DNA of 20,220 nt from a virus, in the IMG/VR virus record IMGVR_UViG_3300031787_001045, positions 1-20,220 of that record; one strand, 5' to 3'. The notes below the pieces were generated by a model, which had not been told where the DNA came from, ran no database searches, and saw only the letters and a program-made list of their open reading frames with translations. Positions 12,657 through 19,129 of the stretch are shown piece after piece; position 1 is the stretch's first letter, and each line of letters begins with the position of its first letter. The translations under genes were made by a program, and so were the position numbers.

Positions 12657-13520
12657 TTAAAATTTTAGTTGGTTAATGATATTCCATGAAATCTCATGAC
12701 AACCAATTTTAACGCGGTCGGCGTTATTTTCAATAACTGTAAAGCCGTCTATTTTGTAGCCGTTAACATCTTCGCCGTTCCTTAATTTAGACAACAGGCG
12801 CAGTGCTTCGCTCATTTGTACTTTTGCGCCTTTGGTTGTTTCAATCAATTTACCGTCATTTGATACGCGCAAATGCACGGGTATATTATACAAAGTGCCG
12901 TTGTATTCATGATTGAGCCATTTAGTCAATAATTCAAGGCTTTTTTGCAGTTCCTTAGCGGCTTTTTTCTCTTCGCGTTCGTTTTGTGTTTCTCTTAAGT
13001 GTTGCGCCTTAATTTGAGCGTCTAAATAATTAGACGGGCGTTGTGGCTTAGGTAGGTTGAATAATTGACACAAATAGCAAATATCACCAAATAAATTGGC
13101 GGCTTGAATAAATAACCTATCATTTGAACGCGCGTTAATTTGGTCGGTTAGTTTATTTTTTACATTCAATAACATTGCATCAACAATAGCGGGTAAATTT
13201 TCAACGCTGAATGAATGACTACGCGAACCACTGTAATAACTTGAAGTAATTGTAAAGGGTACTTTGAACTTTGGAAAATTGTCGGGTATTGCGTGCCATA
13301 CGTGGTTTGTATGTTTTGCAGTTGTATTACTGTAACCGTTAGAATTAACAAAGTAAACTTTATCACCATTTGGCGCGGTTACTATTTGAGATATTTGGTA
13401 GTGGCTACCATAAGAGTACATAATGTTTTGTTCAAAATACATATTTGAACCTTTGCCAAAGTTTTGCAATTGATTAGCCCATACGTGGGAAAGTTGACTG
13501 TTTGAAAATACTGTTTTCAT
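12657..13520 (-). CDS. 287-residue phage accessory protein of unknown function
   Basis: The protein begins MKTVFSNSQLSHVWANQLQN and then has FGKGSNMYFEQNIMYSYGSH, a pattern I associate with proteins found in many gut and aquatic phages and in mobile elements, with no known function. The N-terminal 110 residues look beta-rich (PNGDKVYFVNSNGYSN), residues 110-200 are helical with a charged stretch (RETQNEREEKKAAKELQKS), and the C-terminal 80 residues are mixed alpha/beta. No catalytic motif, membrane segment or signal peptide is visible. It is the largest gene of the minus-strand operon. A DNA- or RNA-linked role is possible, but nothing proves it. Confidence 0.7.
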   Translation of the reverse strand: MKTVFSNSQLSHVWANQLQNFGKGSNMYFEQNIMYSYGSHYQISQIVTAPNGDKVYFVNSNGYSNTTAKHTNHVWHAIPDNFPKFKVPFTITSSYYSGSRSHSFSVENLPAIVDAMLLNVKNKLTDQINARSNDRLFIQAANLFGDICYLCQLFNLPKPQRPSNYLDAQIKAQHLRETQNEREEKKAAKELQKSLELLTKWLNHEYNGTLYNIPVHLRVSNDGKLIETTKGAKVQMSEALRLLSKLRNGEDVNGYKIDGFTVIENNADRVKIGCHEISWNIINQLKF

Positions 13521-13544
13521 TGTGTGTGTTTTTTAAATTGTTAG

Positions 13545-13622
13545 TTAAATAATTGACCACTGCGAAAGGTTAAATAAAATGATGGCGGCAAAAAAAATGA
13601 TTGTTGCGATTGTTTGTTTCAT
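13545..13622 (-). CDS. 25-residue single-pass membrane peptide
   Basis: Minus-strand ATG at 13620-13622, TAA at 13545-13547. The product MKQTIATIIFFAAIILFNLS plus five residues is almost entirely hydrophobic, one membrane span. It lies 22 bases after the 59-residue gene and 24 before the 287-residue gene. It resembles the 28-residue peptide of the same operon in size, start and core. Two such peptides between larger genes argue for function, but translation needs proof. Confidence 0.5.
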   Translation of the reverse strand: MKQTIATIIFFAAIILFNLSQWSII

Positions 13623-13644
13623 TGTGTTTGGTTTTATGTGTTTA

Positions 13645-13824
13645 TTAAAAATACTTTTCTATGTTCGGGGCGTTATCATGGCAAGAATCGCAAACTATTA
13701 TTGTCTCATTTCTTTCTTCGTCAACATACGCAACAGATTCACCGCAGTTGCATATTTTTAAAGTTGATTCAAATTTGCTCAAATACAATTCTTGCTGTTC
13801 AGTTGTTACAAAATAAGTGTTCAT
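13645..13824 (-). CDS. 59-residue Cys-containing small protein (possible zinc ribbon), first gene of minus-strand operon
   Basis: Minus-strand ATG at 13822-13824, TAA at 13645-13647. The product begins MNTYFVTTEQQELYLSKFES, then has CNCGESVAYVDEERNETIIV and CDSCHDNAPN. A CxC and a CxxC pair about 20 residues apart look like a minimal zinc ribbon. A good Bacteroidota promoter lies just upstream, giving a leader of about 15 nt, which supports this start. No family is recognised. Plus-strand frames across the same bases are shadows. Confidence 0.65.
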   Translation of the reverse strand: MNTYFVTTEQQELYLSKFESTLKICNCGESVAYVDEERNETIIVCDSCHDNAPNIEKYF

Positions 13825-13846
13825 TGTGTTTTAGTTTTTGTTTAGA

Positions 13847-13879
13847 CAAAGATAGTATCATTACAATTAATCTACCAAA
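13847..13879 (-). promoter_or_regulatory. Bacteroidota-type promoter of the minus-strand operon
   Basis: Read on the minus strand, TTTG (13879-13876) and TATCTTTG (13854-13847) are separated by 21 bp, matching TTTG...TAnnTTTG. Transcription would start near 13840, about 15 bases before the ATG of the 59-residue gene, and run leftwards through all six small genes. The 110 bases to its right are very AT-rich and contain TTATCAACA (13933-13941), one mismatch from a DnaA box. Confidence 0.65.
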
Positions 13880-13995
13880 TATTAACACAACTTTTTTTAT
13901 ATATTTATTTTAATAATATATTATATTGTTATTTATCAACATATTGTGAAGAAATACATAAAATTGATCTTTTTTATATGGCTAATTTTACTTAG

Positions 13996-14205
13996 TTGAA
14001 TAAGAAAGGTTATTATATCAAGAAAGAACGAAAAGGCGAAATAGTGCTTAACATCTTTGTAGATGATTTTAAAAGCTATTTAGAGCAATTGCAGACCGTT
14101 AACGGTTGGTTGAGGTTTAGGATATATGAGAGAGAGAAAGCCGCGTTAAATGGACTTACTCATAATATGGAAATAATAGAGGCAAACAATACTGGAAATA
14201 AATAA
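13996..14205 (+). CDS. 69-residue protein of unknown function upstream of the terminase
   Basis: A frame opens with TTG at 13996, directly after an in-frame TAG at 13993-13995. There is no ATG until late in the protein, so a TTG start is likely. The product begins with a basic stretch (KKGYYIKKERKGE), then VLNIFVDDFKSYLEQLQTVN and WLRFRIYEREKAALNGLTHN, which looks like one strand plus two helices. No family is recognised. It lies 17 bases before the small terminase, so it is probably the first gene of the packaging/head operon and may be a small DNA- or packaging-related protein. Confidence 0.55.
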   Translation: MNKKGYYIKKERKGEIVLNIFVDDFKSYLEQLQTVNGWLRFRIYEREKAALNGLTHNMEIIEANNTGNK

Positions 14206-14222
14206 TACTACACAATTTGCAT

Positions 14223-14525
14223 ATGCAAGACGAAAGCAAGATAAAAGGTAAGTGGGGAGGAAAGCGACCAAATCAAACAGGTCGACCAAAGCGAATGACC
14301 GAAGAGGCTATAATTGAGAAGCTAACACCAATGGCAAACGCTGCATTCACTAAGCTAAAGGAAAAAATCCTGGAGGGCGACATAACCGCAATAAAGTTAT
14401 TCTGTTCGTACTATATGGGAATGCCTACCCAAAAAGTGGAAAGTAAGATTGAGGGGCAACTTAATCAAGTAAGTGTTGAAGTAGTCCGCCCCGAATTGGC
14501 AAAAGATGAAGTGCTAACTAATTGA
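14223..14525 (+). CDS. Small terminase subunit (TerS-like)
   Basis: The 100-residue protein starts at ATG 14223 (an upstream TTG would add two residues). It has a basic, glycine-rich N terminus (KIKGKWGGKRPNQTGRPKRM), then helices TEEAIIEKLTPMANAAFTKL and EGDITAIKLFCSYYMGMP, and a polar tail. This basic RPxGxTGRPK-type start followed by short helices is common in small phage terminase or terminase-associated DNA-binding proteins, and its place just before the large terminase fits. Its job would be to recognise the packaging site and load the large subunit. It is short for a TerS, so a DNA-binding packaging accessory is an alternative. Confidence 0.6.
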   Translation: MQDESKIKGKWGGKRPNQTGRPKRMTEEAIIEKLTPMANAAFTKLKEKILEGDITAIKLFCSYYMGMPTQKVESKIEGQLNQVSVEVVRPELAKDEVLTN

Positions 14526-14849
14526 TCCACAATTAGTTACACTCCTATTTAACATAATATACCTTATAAGGGAAATTAAAACACTGATAATCAACAACTT
14601 AAGCAAAGATACTGACAGACTGACAAGGGTTTTTTTCGGGGGTGCATATACGATGGGGGGGACTTAAAGAATTTACCTTTTTAGTAGGGTGGGGGCAAAG
14701 CGCAAATTTGGTAGACTATAAATTGACTTATACAGATATAACATATAAAAAGTGGCATATACGATGACCCCCAATTATACCCTACTTTTCAAACTCGTAA
14801 ACTAAAACATAAATTTTTTTTTCTCATTAAAAGCTCTGCTTGACTTAAT
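14526..14849. other. 324-bp non-coding gap between small and large terminase, candidate cos/pac region
   Basis: No gene is seen on either strand. It holds several G runs (14627-14629, 14638-14642, 14655-14661, 14687-14689, 14691-14695), a 12-bp direct repeat, a C run after the second copy, and an AT-rich end. No TAnnTTTG promoter was found. Unusually for this compact genome, the two terminase genes are not adjacent, so the gap probably has a cis-acting role, most simply the terminase recognition or cut site. Confidence 0.45.
14644..14766 (+). repeat. 12-bp direct repeat GCATATACGATG, two copies in the terminase gap
   Basis: Exact copies lie at 14644-14655 and 14755-14766, 111 bp apart. The first leads into a run of seven G, and the second is followed by ACCCCC. 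Repeats beside terS are typical of TerS binding sites. Confidence 0.6.
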
Positions 14850-16805
14850 ATGGACCAAACACTAAAGACTAACAAAGTATTCGAGATACTAACTGATTCG
14901 GACAAGAGGATAACGGTGATGCAAGGAGGTTCTCGTTCGGGTAAGACTTACAACATTCTAATTTGGTTTATTGTAAAATTACTCCAGGAGAACGGCAAGA
15001 CATTAACAATCGTAAGACAATCGCTTCCATCTATCAAGGGTACTGTGTTAAGGGACTTTATCGACATACTTGGTAGACTTGGGATATATTCAGAGGACAA
15101 CCACAACAAAACTGACCAAATTTATTCTTTGAATGGTAATATAATTGAGTTTGTATCGGCAGATCAACCTCAGAAGATAAGAGGTCGTGCGAGGCAGTAT
15201 TTATTCTGCAATGAGGCGAACGAATTGACTTATGAGGCTTGGATGCAGTTGATAATGAGAACGGAGGGTAAGATAGTGATAGACTATAACCCATCGGACT
15301 TATCGAGCTGGATTTATGACTCTGTGATACCGAGAGACGATGCGGACTTTCACATTACTACTTTCAGAGACAACCCGTTTCTTCCAAAGGAGTTGGTGTT
15401 GGAGCTTGAGAGGTTAAAGGATGCAGACCCTAACTACTGGACCATTTATGGATTGGGAGAAAGGGGACTAAGCCAAGACTTGATATACTCACATTGGAAG
15501 ACAACGGAGCAGATGCCCGAGGAAGGAGAGGTGGTGTACGGATTGGACTTTGGGTTTAACGTGCCGAGCAGTTTGATAAAAATAGTGTTTGTAGAAAATT
15601 CTGCTTATGTGCAGGAGTTAATTTATGAACCAAAACTAACTACTGCTGATTTAGTTGAGAAAATGAAGCAAATCGGTATTGATAGGTATGATGAAATATA
15701 CTGCGATGCTGCCGAGCCTAAGACGATAGAGGAGATGATAAGAAACGGATTTAATGCTAAACCAGCAAATAAAGACGTTACTGAGGGAATTAGAACTGTA
15801 AAAGCTACTCCATTAATAATACATGAAAATAGTGTAAATTTACTAAAAGAAGTAAAGAATTATAGGTGGAAAACGGATAGAAATGGTAATAAGTTGGATG
15901 CGCCAGTAAAATTTAACGATCACGCGTGTTTTATTGGTGAAACAATGATAAGCACCATTGATGGACTAAAAAGGATAGATAAAATTGAGGAAGGCGATTT
16001 AGTATTGACTTCTGAAGGATATAGAAAAGTAAATAAGCTCTTTGATAACGGGTTGCATCTTGTGGAAAAGTATTCGATGCAATTCGATACGTTTAAATTA
16101 ACTTTGGTTTGTACTCCAAATCATAAAGTTAAAACAAACGAAGGATGGACAGAGATTTCGAAATTACAATCGGGGATGACGGTATACCTCAACAATTTTA
16201 TAGAGGAAAGTCATTTAGATTACAGTCAGGTGAACGATACTTCAACAATGGACCACACAAGATGCATTGGTGGGTATGGGAGCAAGAGACTGGAAACAAA
16301 CGACCAAAAGGATACCACATCCATCACATTGATGGAAACACTTGGAACAACCGAATCGAAAACTTGCAACTACTCGAATCAAACAAACACCTTAGTGATC
16401 ACATCAAAAAGCGAATCGAGACTAACAGAGAGTGGTTTGTTGATTTTCAAAAGAAAGGCATCGCAAAAGCTCCTGAATGGCATAAATCGCCTGAAGGAAT
16501 TAAATGGCACCAAGAACACGCAAAAAAGCATAACTTTGGTAAGCAAGACTATGGGATGGGGAAGTGTGAACAATGTGGGAAAGAATACCATAGAAAAACA
16601 ACAAGAGCAAAATTCTGCCATCTTAATTGCAGAGCTAAAGCACTTAGAGTCAGAAGGAAGTTGGAAGGAAAGAGTGTATGATTTAAATGTTGATACTACA
16701 CATGAATACTTTGCCAACGGATTGTTGGTCCATAATTGTGATGCAATGAGATACGGCATATTTAGTAAATTAACAATCCCAAGTGTGACTTGGGGTGCAA
16801 TATAA
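14850..16805 (+). CDS. Large terminase subunit (TerL) interrupted by an intein
   Basis: The 651-residue precursor contains the packaging ATPase and headful/cos nuclease. Walker A is GGSRSGKT at 26-33 and Walker B YLFCNE at 117-122 with Glu122. The nuclease domain has GLDFGF with Asp233, YCDAAEP with Asp286 and, split by the intein, NDHA...CDAMRY with the third acidic residue Asp631. Residues 360-629 are the intein. The joined exteins give 381 residues, short but normal for a Terminase_3-like subunit, and splicing restores FNDHACDAMRYGIF. Without splicing the nuclease site would be broken, so active packaging should depend on it. The base composition becomes more AT-rich from about 15580. The gene follows a 324-bp gap after the small terminase and lies 5 bases before the portal. 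Confidence 0.93.
   Translation: MDQTLKTNKVFEILTDSDKRITVMQGGSRSGKTYNILIWFIVKLLQENGKTLTIVRQSLPSIKGTVLRDFIDILGRLGIYSEDNHNKTDQIYSLNGNIIEFVSADQPQKIRGRARQYLFCNEANELTYEAWMQLIMRTEGKIVIDYNPSDLSSWIYDSVIPRDDADFHITTFRDNPFLPKELVLELERLKDADPNYWTIYGLGERGLSQDLIYSHWKTTEQMPEEGEVVYGLDFGFNVPSSLIKIVFVENSAYVQELIYEPKLTTADLVEKMKQIGIDRYDEIYCDAAEPKTIEEMIRNGFNAKPANKDVTEGIRTVKATPLIIHENSVNLLKEVKNYRWKTDRNGNKLDAPVKFNDHACFIGETMISTIDGLKRIDKIEEGDLVLTSEGYRKVNKLFDNGLHLVEKYSMQFDTFKLTLVCTPNHKVKTNEGWTEISKLQSGMTVYLNNFIEESHLDYSQVNDTSTMDHTRCIGGYGSKRLETNDQKDTTSITLMETLGTTESKTCNYSNQTNTLVITSKSESRLTESGLLIFKRKASQKLLNGINRLKELNGTKNTQKSITLVSKTMGWGSVNNVGKNTIEKQQEQNSAILIAELKHLESEGSWKERVYDLNVDTTHEYFANGLLVHNCDAMRYGIFSKLTIPSVTWGAI
15927..16736 (+). 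mobile_element. Intein in TerL (270 residues, Cys1...His-Asn, +1 Cys)
   Basis: The intein begins with block A CFIGETMISTIDGLKRIDKI and EEGDLVLT. Block B is LTLVCTPNHKVKT with TPNH at intein residues 63-66. Block F is RVYDLNVDTTHEYFANG at 249-265, and block G is LLVHN (penultimate His269, Asn270), followed by +1 Cys. All residues for normal protein splicing are present. The part between blocks B and F (about 96-248) is Ser/Thr/Asn/Lys-rich and matches no endonuclease in this frame, while another frame of the same DNA encodes an HNH enzyme. The insertion site, inside the third catalytic motif of the nuclease, is typical of inteins, which favour conserved active sites. Confidence 0.93.
16145..16681 (+). 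CDS. HNH homing endonuclease encoded out of frame inside the intein
   Basis: The 178-residue protein is a complete HNH enzyme. An N-terminal beta region (FYRGKSFRLQSGERYF, then MHWWVWEQETG) leads into the core GYHIHHIDGNTWNNRIENLQ, with His60/His61, Asn69 and Asn73, followed by HLSDH. A C-terminal zinc finger has Cys141, Cys144, Cys158 and Cys162. Its frame is one base behind the intein frame. Three in-frame stops lie upstream (16094, 16124, 16130), so it is not fused to the intein N terminus. ATG 16145, preceded by GAAGG, is the likely start, and TGA 16679-16681 falls within intein block F. It probably cuts intein-less TerL genes and so spreads the element. Expression from the TerL message by internal initiation is inferred. 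Confidence 0.88.
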   Translation: MDRDFEITIGDDGIPQQFYRGKSFRLQSGERYFNNGPHKMHWWVWEQETGNKRPKGYHIHHIDGNTWNNRIENLQLLESNKHLSDHIKKRIETNREWFVDFQKKGIAKAPEWHKSPEGIKWHQEHAKKHNFGKQDYGMGKCEQCGKEYHRKTTRAKFCHLNCRAKALRVRRKLEGKSV

Positions 16806-16810
16806 AATAA

Positions 16811-18286
16811 ATGGGGCTATTAGATTTTTTTAAACGTAAGGGTTTAAACCCTAATTTGAATCAAAGCACTCGGATATATGGTATAAATGGAGCAGTGCTT
16901 CAAGAGTACGAGAATGGGAAATATGTATATGAAGGATATTTAGGCAATGCCGATGTGTATTCTATCGTTACGTTCCTTGCAAGAAAAGCAGCCTCTATCC
17001 CTTGGTACGTGTACAAGCTAAACAATACAGAGAAAGGAAGAACATCTTTACAAAAGTACAAGCAGTTATCAAGAGGGTTATCGTTCCAAGGTGCATTTGA
17101 AAAAGCATTAATCGAGAGAAAAAATGCATACTCAGAAAACATTGTTGAAAATTCTGCATTAGCAAAAATATTAGAAAGACCAAATGAGTACCAAGCACAA
17201 GACCAATTCCTCGAAAACCTATTCGGATATCGTTTCATTTCGGGAGAGGGAAACATCTACGGAAACGATGGTAATATCGGTGGTCAGTTCGCAGAGCTTA
17301 ACGTTCTACCAACCCAATACTTGGACATCTACCCTGACAAGAACGACCTTTACGGCTTGGTTGGGTACAGGCTCATGGTAGACAAGGGTATAGATATACC
17401 TAAAGCGAACGTGTGCCAATGGAAAACATGGAATCCAGACTTTAATGCAACTACACGATCACATATGCGTGGAGTCAGTCCGCTACGTGCTGCTTACAAG
17501 ACATTAAGGATGAGCAACAATGCTGCGGATGCATCTGCGATGATGGCGGCAAATGGTGGAGCAAAAGGAGCAATAACTCCTAAACCGCTTGGTACAGTTG
17601 TACCATCATTCACGATTGAACAAGCGAATATAATTAAGAGAGCAGTTAACGAGGACATAAATACAGTTGACAATAAGGGTAAGGTTGCGGTGTTGCAAAC
17701 TCCGTGGGATTATCTTAACTTTGGATTATCGTCTGTTGACATGGAGCTTGTCAAGACAATGCAGATGAGTCTACATCAGTGGTGTAGGGTGTTCGGTCTC
17801 CCTGCGGTACTATTTGACGTAGACACATCATCCTATAACAATTATCAAAACGCAATGCGTGATTTGATAACGAACACAATCATGCCGATGTGCTGTTCAC
17901 TCAGAGATGAGTTGAACAAATGGCTTGTGCCGAGATATGGTGAGGATGTGTACATCGACTTTGACATAACTGCGCTTCCTGAGATGCAGCAAGACATGGA
18001 GAGAATGGTACGTTCACTTCGTGATGCTAACTGGTTAACGATGGATGAGAAGCGTGTAGCGATGAATTACAGTGAGAAGGGTGGTGCATGGGATATGAGT
18101 TATATTAACCAAGGACTCGTGCCGATTGACCAAGCAATGATGGACTTAAGTATCGCTGATGATAATAGCAACGACAACGGACAAAGAGATATGGGAGATC
18201 GTGATGAAGAGATTTCCGAAGATCCCTACGGAAATGACGTGCCTGACGGAGCGAACAATGAGACGGCAGGTACGAGAGTCGTATAA
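16811..18286 (+). CDS. HK97-type portal protein
   Basis: The 491-residue protein begins MGLLDFFKRKG and has the portal pattern: an early DVYSIVTFLARKAASIPWYV helix-strand region, SGEGNIYGND, VLPTQYLDIYPDKN and PLRAAYKTLRMSNNAADA. Then come LGLPA-like FGLPAVLFDVDTSSYNNYQN (the typical crown/stem motif GVPP-like site of the family) and a C-terminal MRDLITNTIMPMCCSLRDEL helix. Length fits. It forms the dodecameric ring at the capsid vertex through which TerL pumps DNA. The last 50 residues are acidic and disordered. It lies 5 bases after TerL and 14 before the head morphogenesis gene. The family call is secure. Confidence 0.92.
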   Translation: MGLLDFFKRKGLNPNLNQSTRIYGINGAVLQEYENGKYVYEGYLGNADVYSIVTFLARKAASIPWYVYKLNNTEKGRTSLQKYKQLSRGLSFQGAFEKALIERKNAYSENIVENSALAKILERPNEYQAQDQFLENLFGYRFISGEGNIYGNDGNIGGQFAELNVLPTQYLDIYPDKNDLYGLVGYRLMVDKGIDIPKANVCQWKTWNPDFNATTRSHMRGVSPLRAAYKTLRMSNNAADASAMMAANGGAKGAITPKPLGTVVPSFTIEQANIIKRAVNEDINTVDNKGKVAVLQTPWDYLNFGLSSVDMELVKTMQMSLHQWCRVFGLPAVLFDVDTSSYNNYQNAMRDLITNTIMPMCCSLRDELNKWLVPRYGEDVYIDFDITALPEMQQDMERMVRSLRDANWLTMDEKRVAMNYSEKGGAWDMSYINQGLVPIDQAMMDLSIADDNSNDNGQRDMGDRDEEISEDPYGNDVPDGANNETAGTRVV

Positions 18287-18300
18287 AATAAGATTGACTG

Positions 18301-19128
18301 ATGAACGCAACGCAGCGCAGCGACTATTGGTTGAAGGTGGAGAGACTGAGGAGGTCGCTTGATAGGAAATATAGTTCTTTGTTTTATGGTGTATTAAAAA
18401 GTGAGCTTGAGGCTTTTGCTAAAGATGTAAAGAAGCTCGGACCACAAGCAGCAGTGAGTGGACTTGGTGCGGTGGCTTGGGATGAGAAGCTAATGCCGAT
18501 AATGAGACAAATGTATCGAGAGATTGGTGTTAAGTTTGGCAATGCAACATTTAGAGCAATTAGTGTCGATAGCAAAAAGGCTGCTGACCCGTATGGACTA
18601 AATGATGAGTTCTTAGATGAGCTAACATCATTCCTAATTCAATGGGGGTTCTACTTAGCTGCACTAATGACTAAAACTACAAAAGACAGACTAATACTAC
18701 TTGTTACAAAGGCTCTTACTGATGGACTGAGCAATGATGATATCATACTGCTCATTCTAAGCGATGCGCAAATGCGCTACGCTCGTTATAGAGCCACGAT
18801 GATAGCAAGGACTGAGGTAATGAGAGCATCGAACTATGCGTCTCTAAAAGGCGCACAGAAGCATCCATTCTTAGTAGATAAGGTTTGGATAGCAACAAGA
18901 GATGCGAGAACGAGGAGGATACCTAAAGATTTCTACGACCATTGGAACATGGATGGACAAACGGTTGAGTACGACCAACCATTCATAAGTGCTGATAAAG
19001 TCGGCAGACCGATAGTGGTAGATGCACCAGGTGATCCGACTGCACCAAGAGGGTTCACGATAAATTGCAGATGTGCGGTGGCGTTCATACCACGCAGAGA
19101 TGCAAACGGACAATTAATAATGAAATGA
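18301..19128 (+). CDS. Minor head protein, SPP1 gp7/Mu F-like head morphogenesis family
   Basis: The 275-residue protein has a mostly helical N-terminal part (1-190) with ALTDGLSNDDIILLILSDAQ and RATMIARTEVMRASNYASL. The typical C-terminal module follows: VWIATRDARTRRIPKDFYDH, then MDGQTVEYDQPF, GDPTAPRGFTINCRC. The closing NCRC (255-258) is the family signature, and the paired Cys may bind metal. Members associate with the portal and help genome entry or head assembly. It sits between the portal and the protease, the usual order. Length is normal for the gp7-like domain alone, with no fused toxin or ADP-ribosyltransferase domain. Confidence 0.88.
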   Translation: MNATQRSDYWLKVERLRRSLDRKYSSLFYGVLKSELEAFAKDVKKLGPQAAVSGLGAVAWDEKLMPIMRQMYREIGVKFGNATFRAISVDSKKAADPYGLNDEFLDELTSFLIQWGFYLAALMTKTTKDRLILLVTKALTDGLSNDDIILLILSDAQMRYARYRATMIARTEVMRASNYASLKGAQKHPFLVDKVWIATRDARTRRIPKDFYDHWNMDGQTVEYDQPFISADKVGRPIVVDAPGDPTAPRGFTINCRCAVAFIPRRDANGQLIMK

Positions 19129-19129
19129 T

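Noticed and set aside
13579-13913. Two overlapping plus-strand frames of 60 and 99 residues
   Set aside because: They are shadows of the minus-strand 59- and 25-residue genes, which have a promoter and fit the operon.
16100-16200. Programmed -1 frameshift joining the intein N terminus to the HNH
   Set aside because: The HNH frame has stops at 16124-16126 and 16130-16132, and I see no classical slippery heptamer between there and the HNH domain. Internal initiation at 16145 is simpler.
16379-16759. 126-residue minus-strand frame opposite the HNH
   Set aside because: Antisense shadow of two real coding frames, with no recognisable domain.
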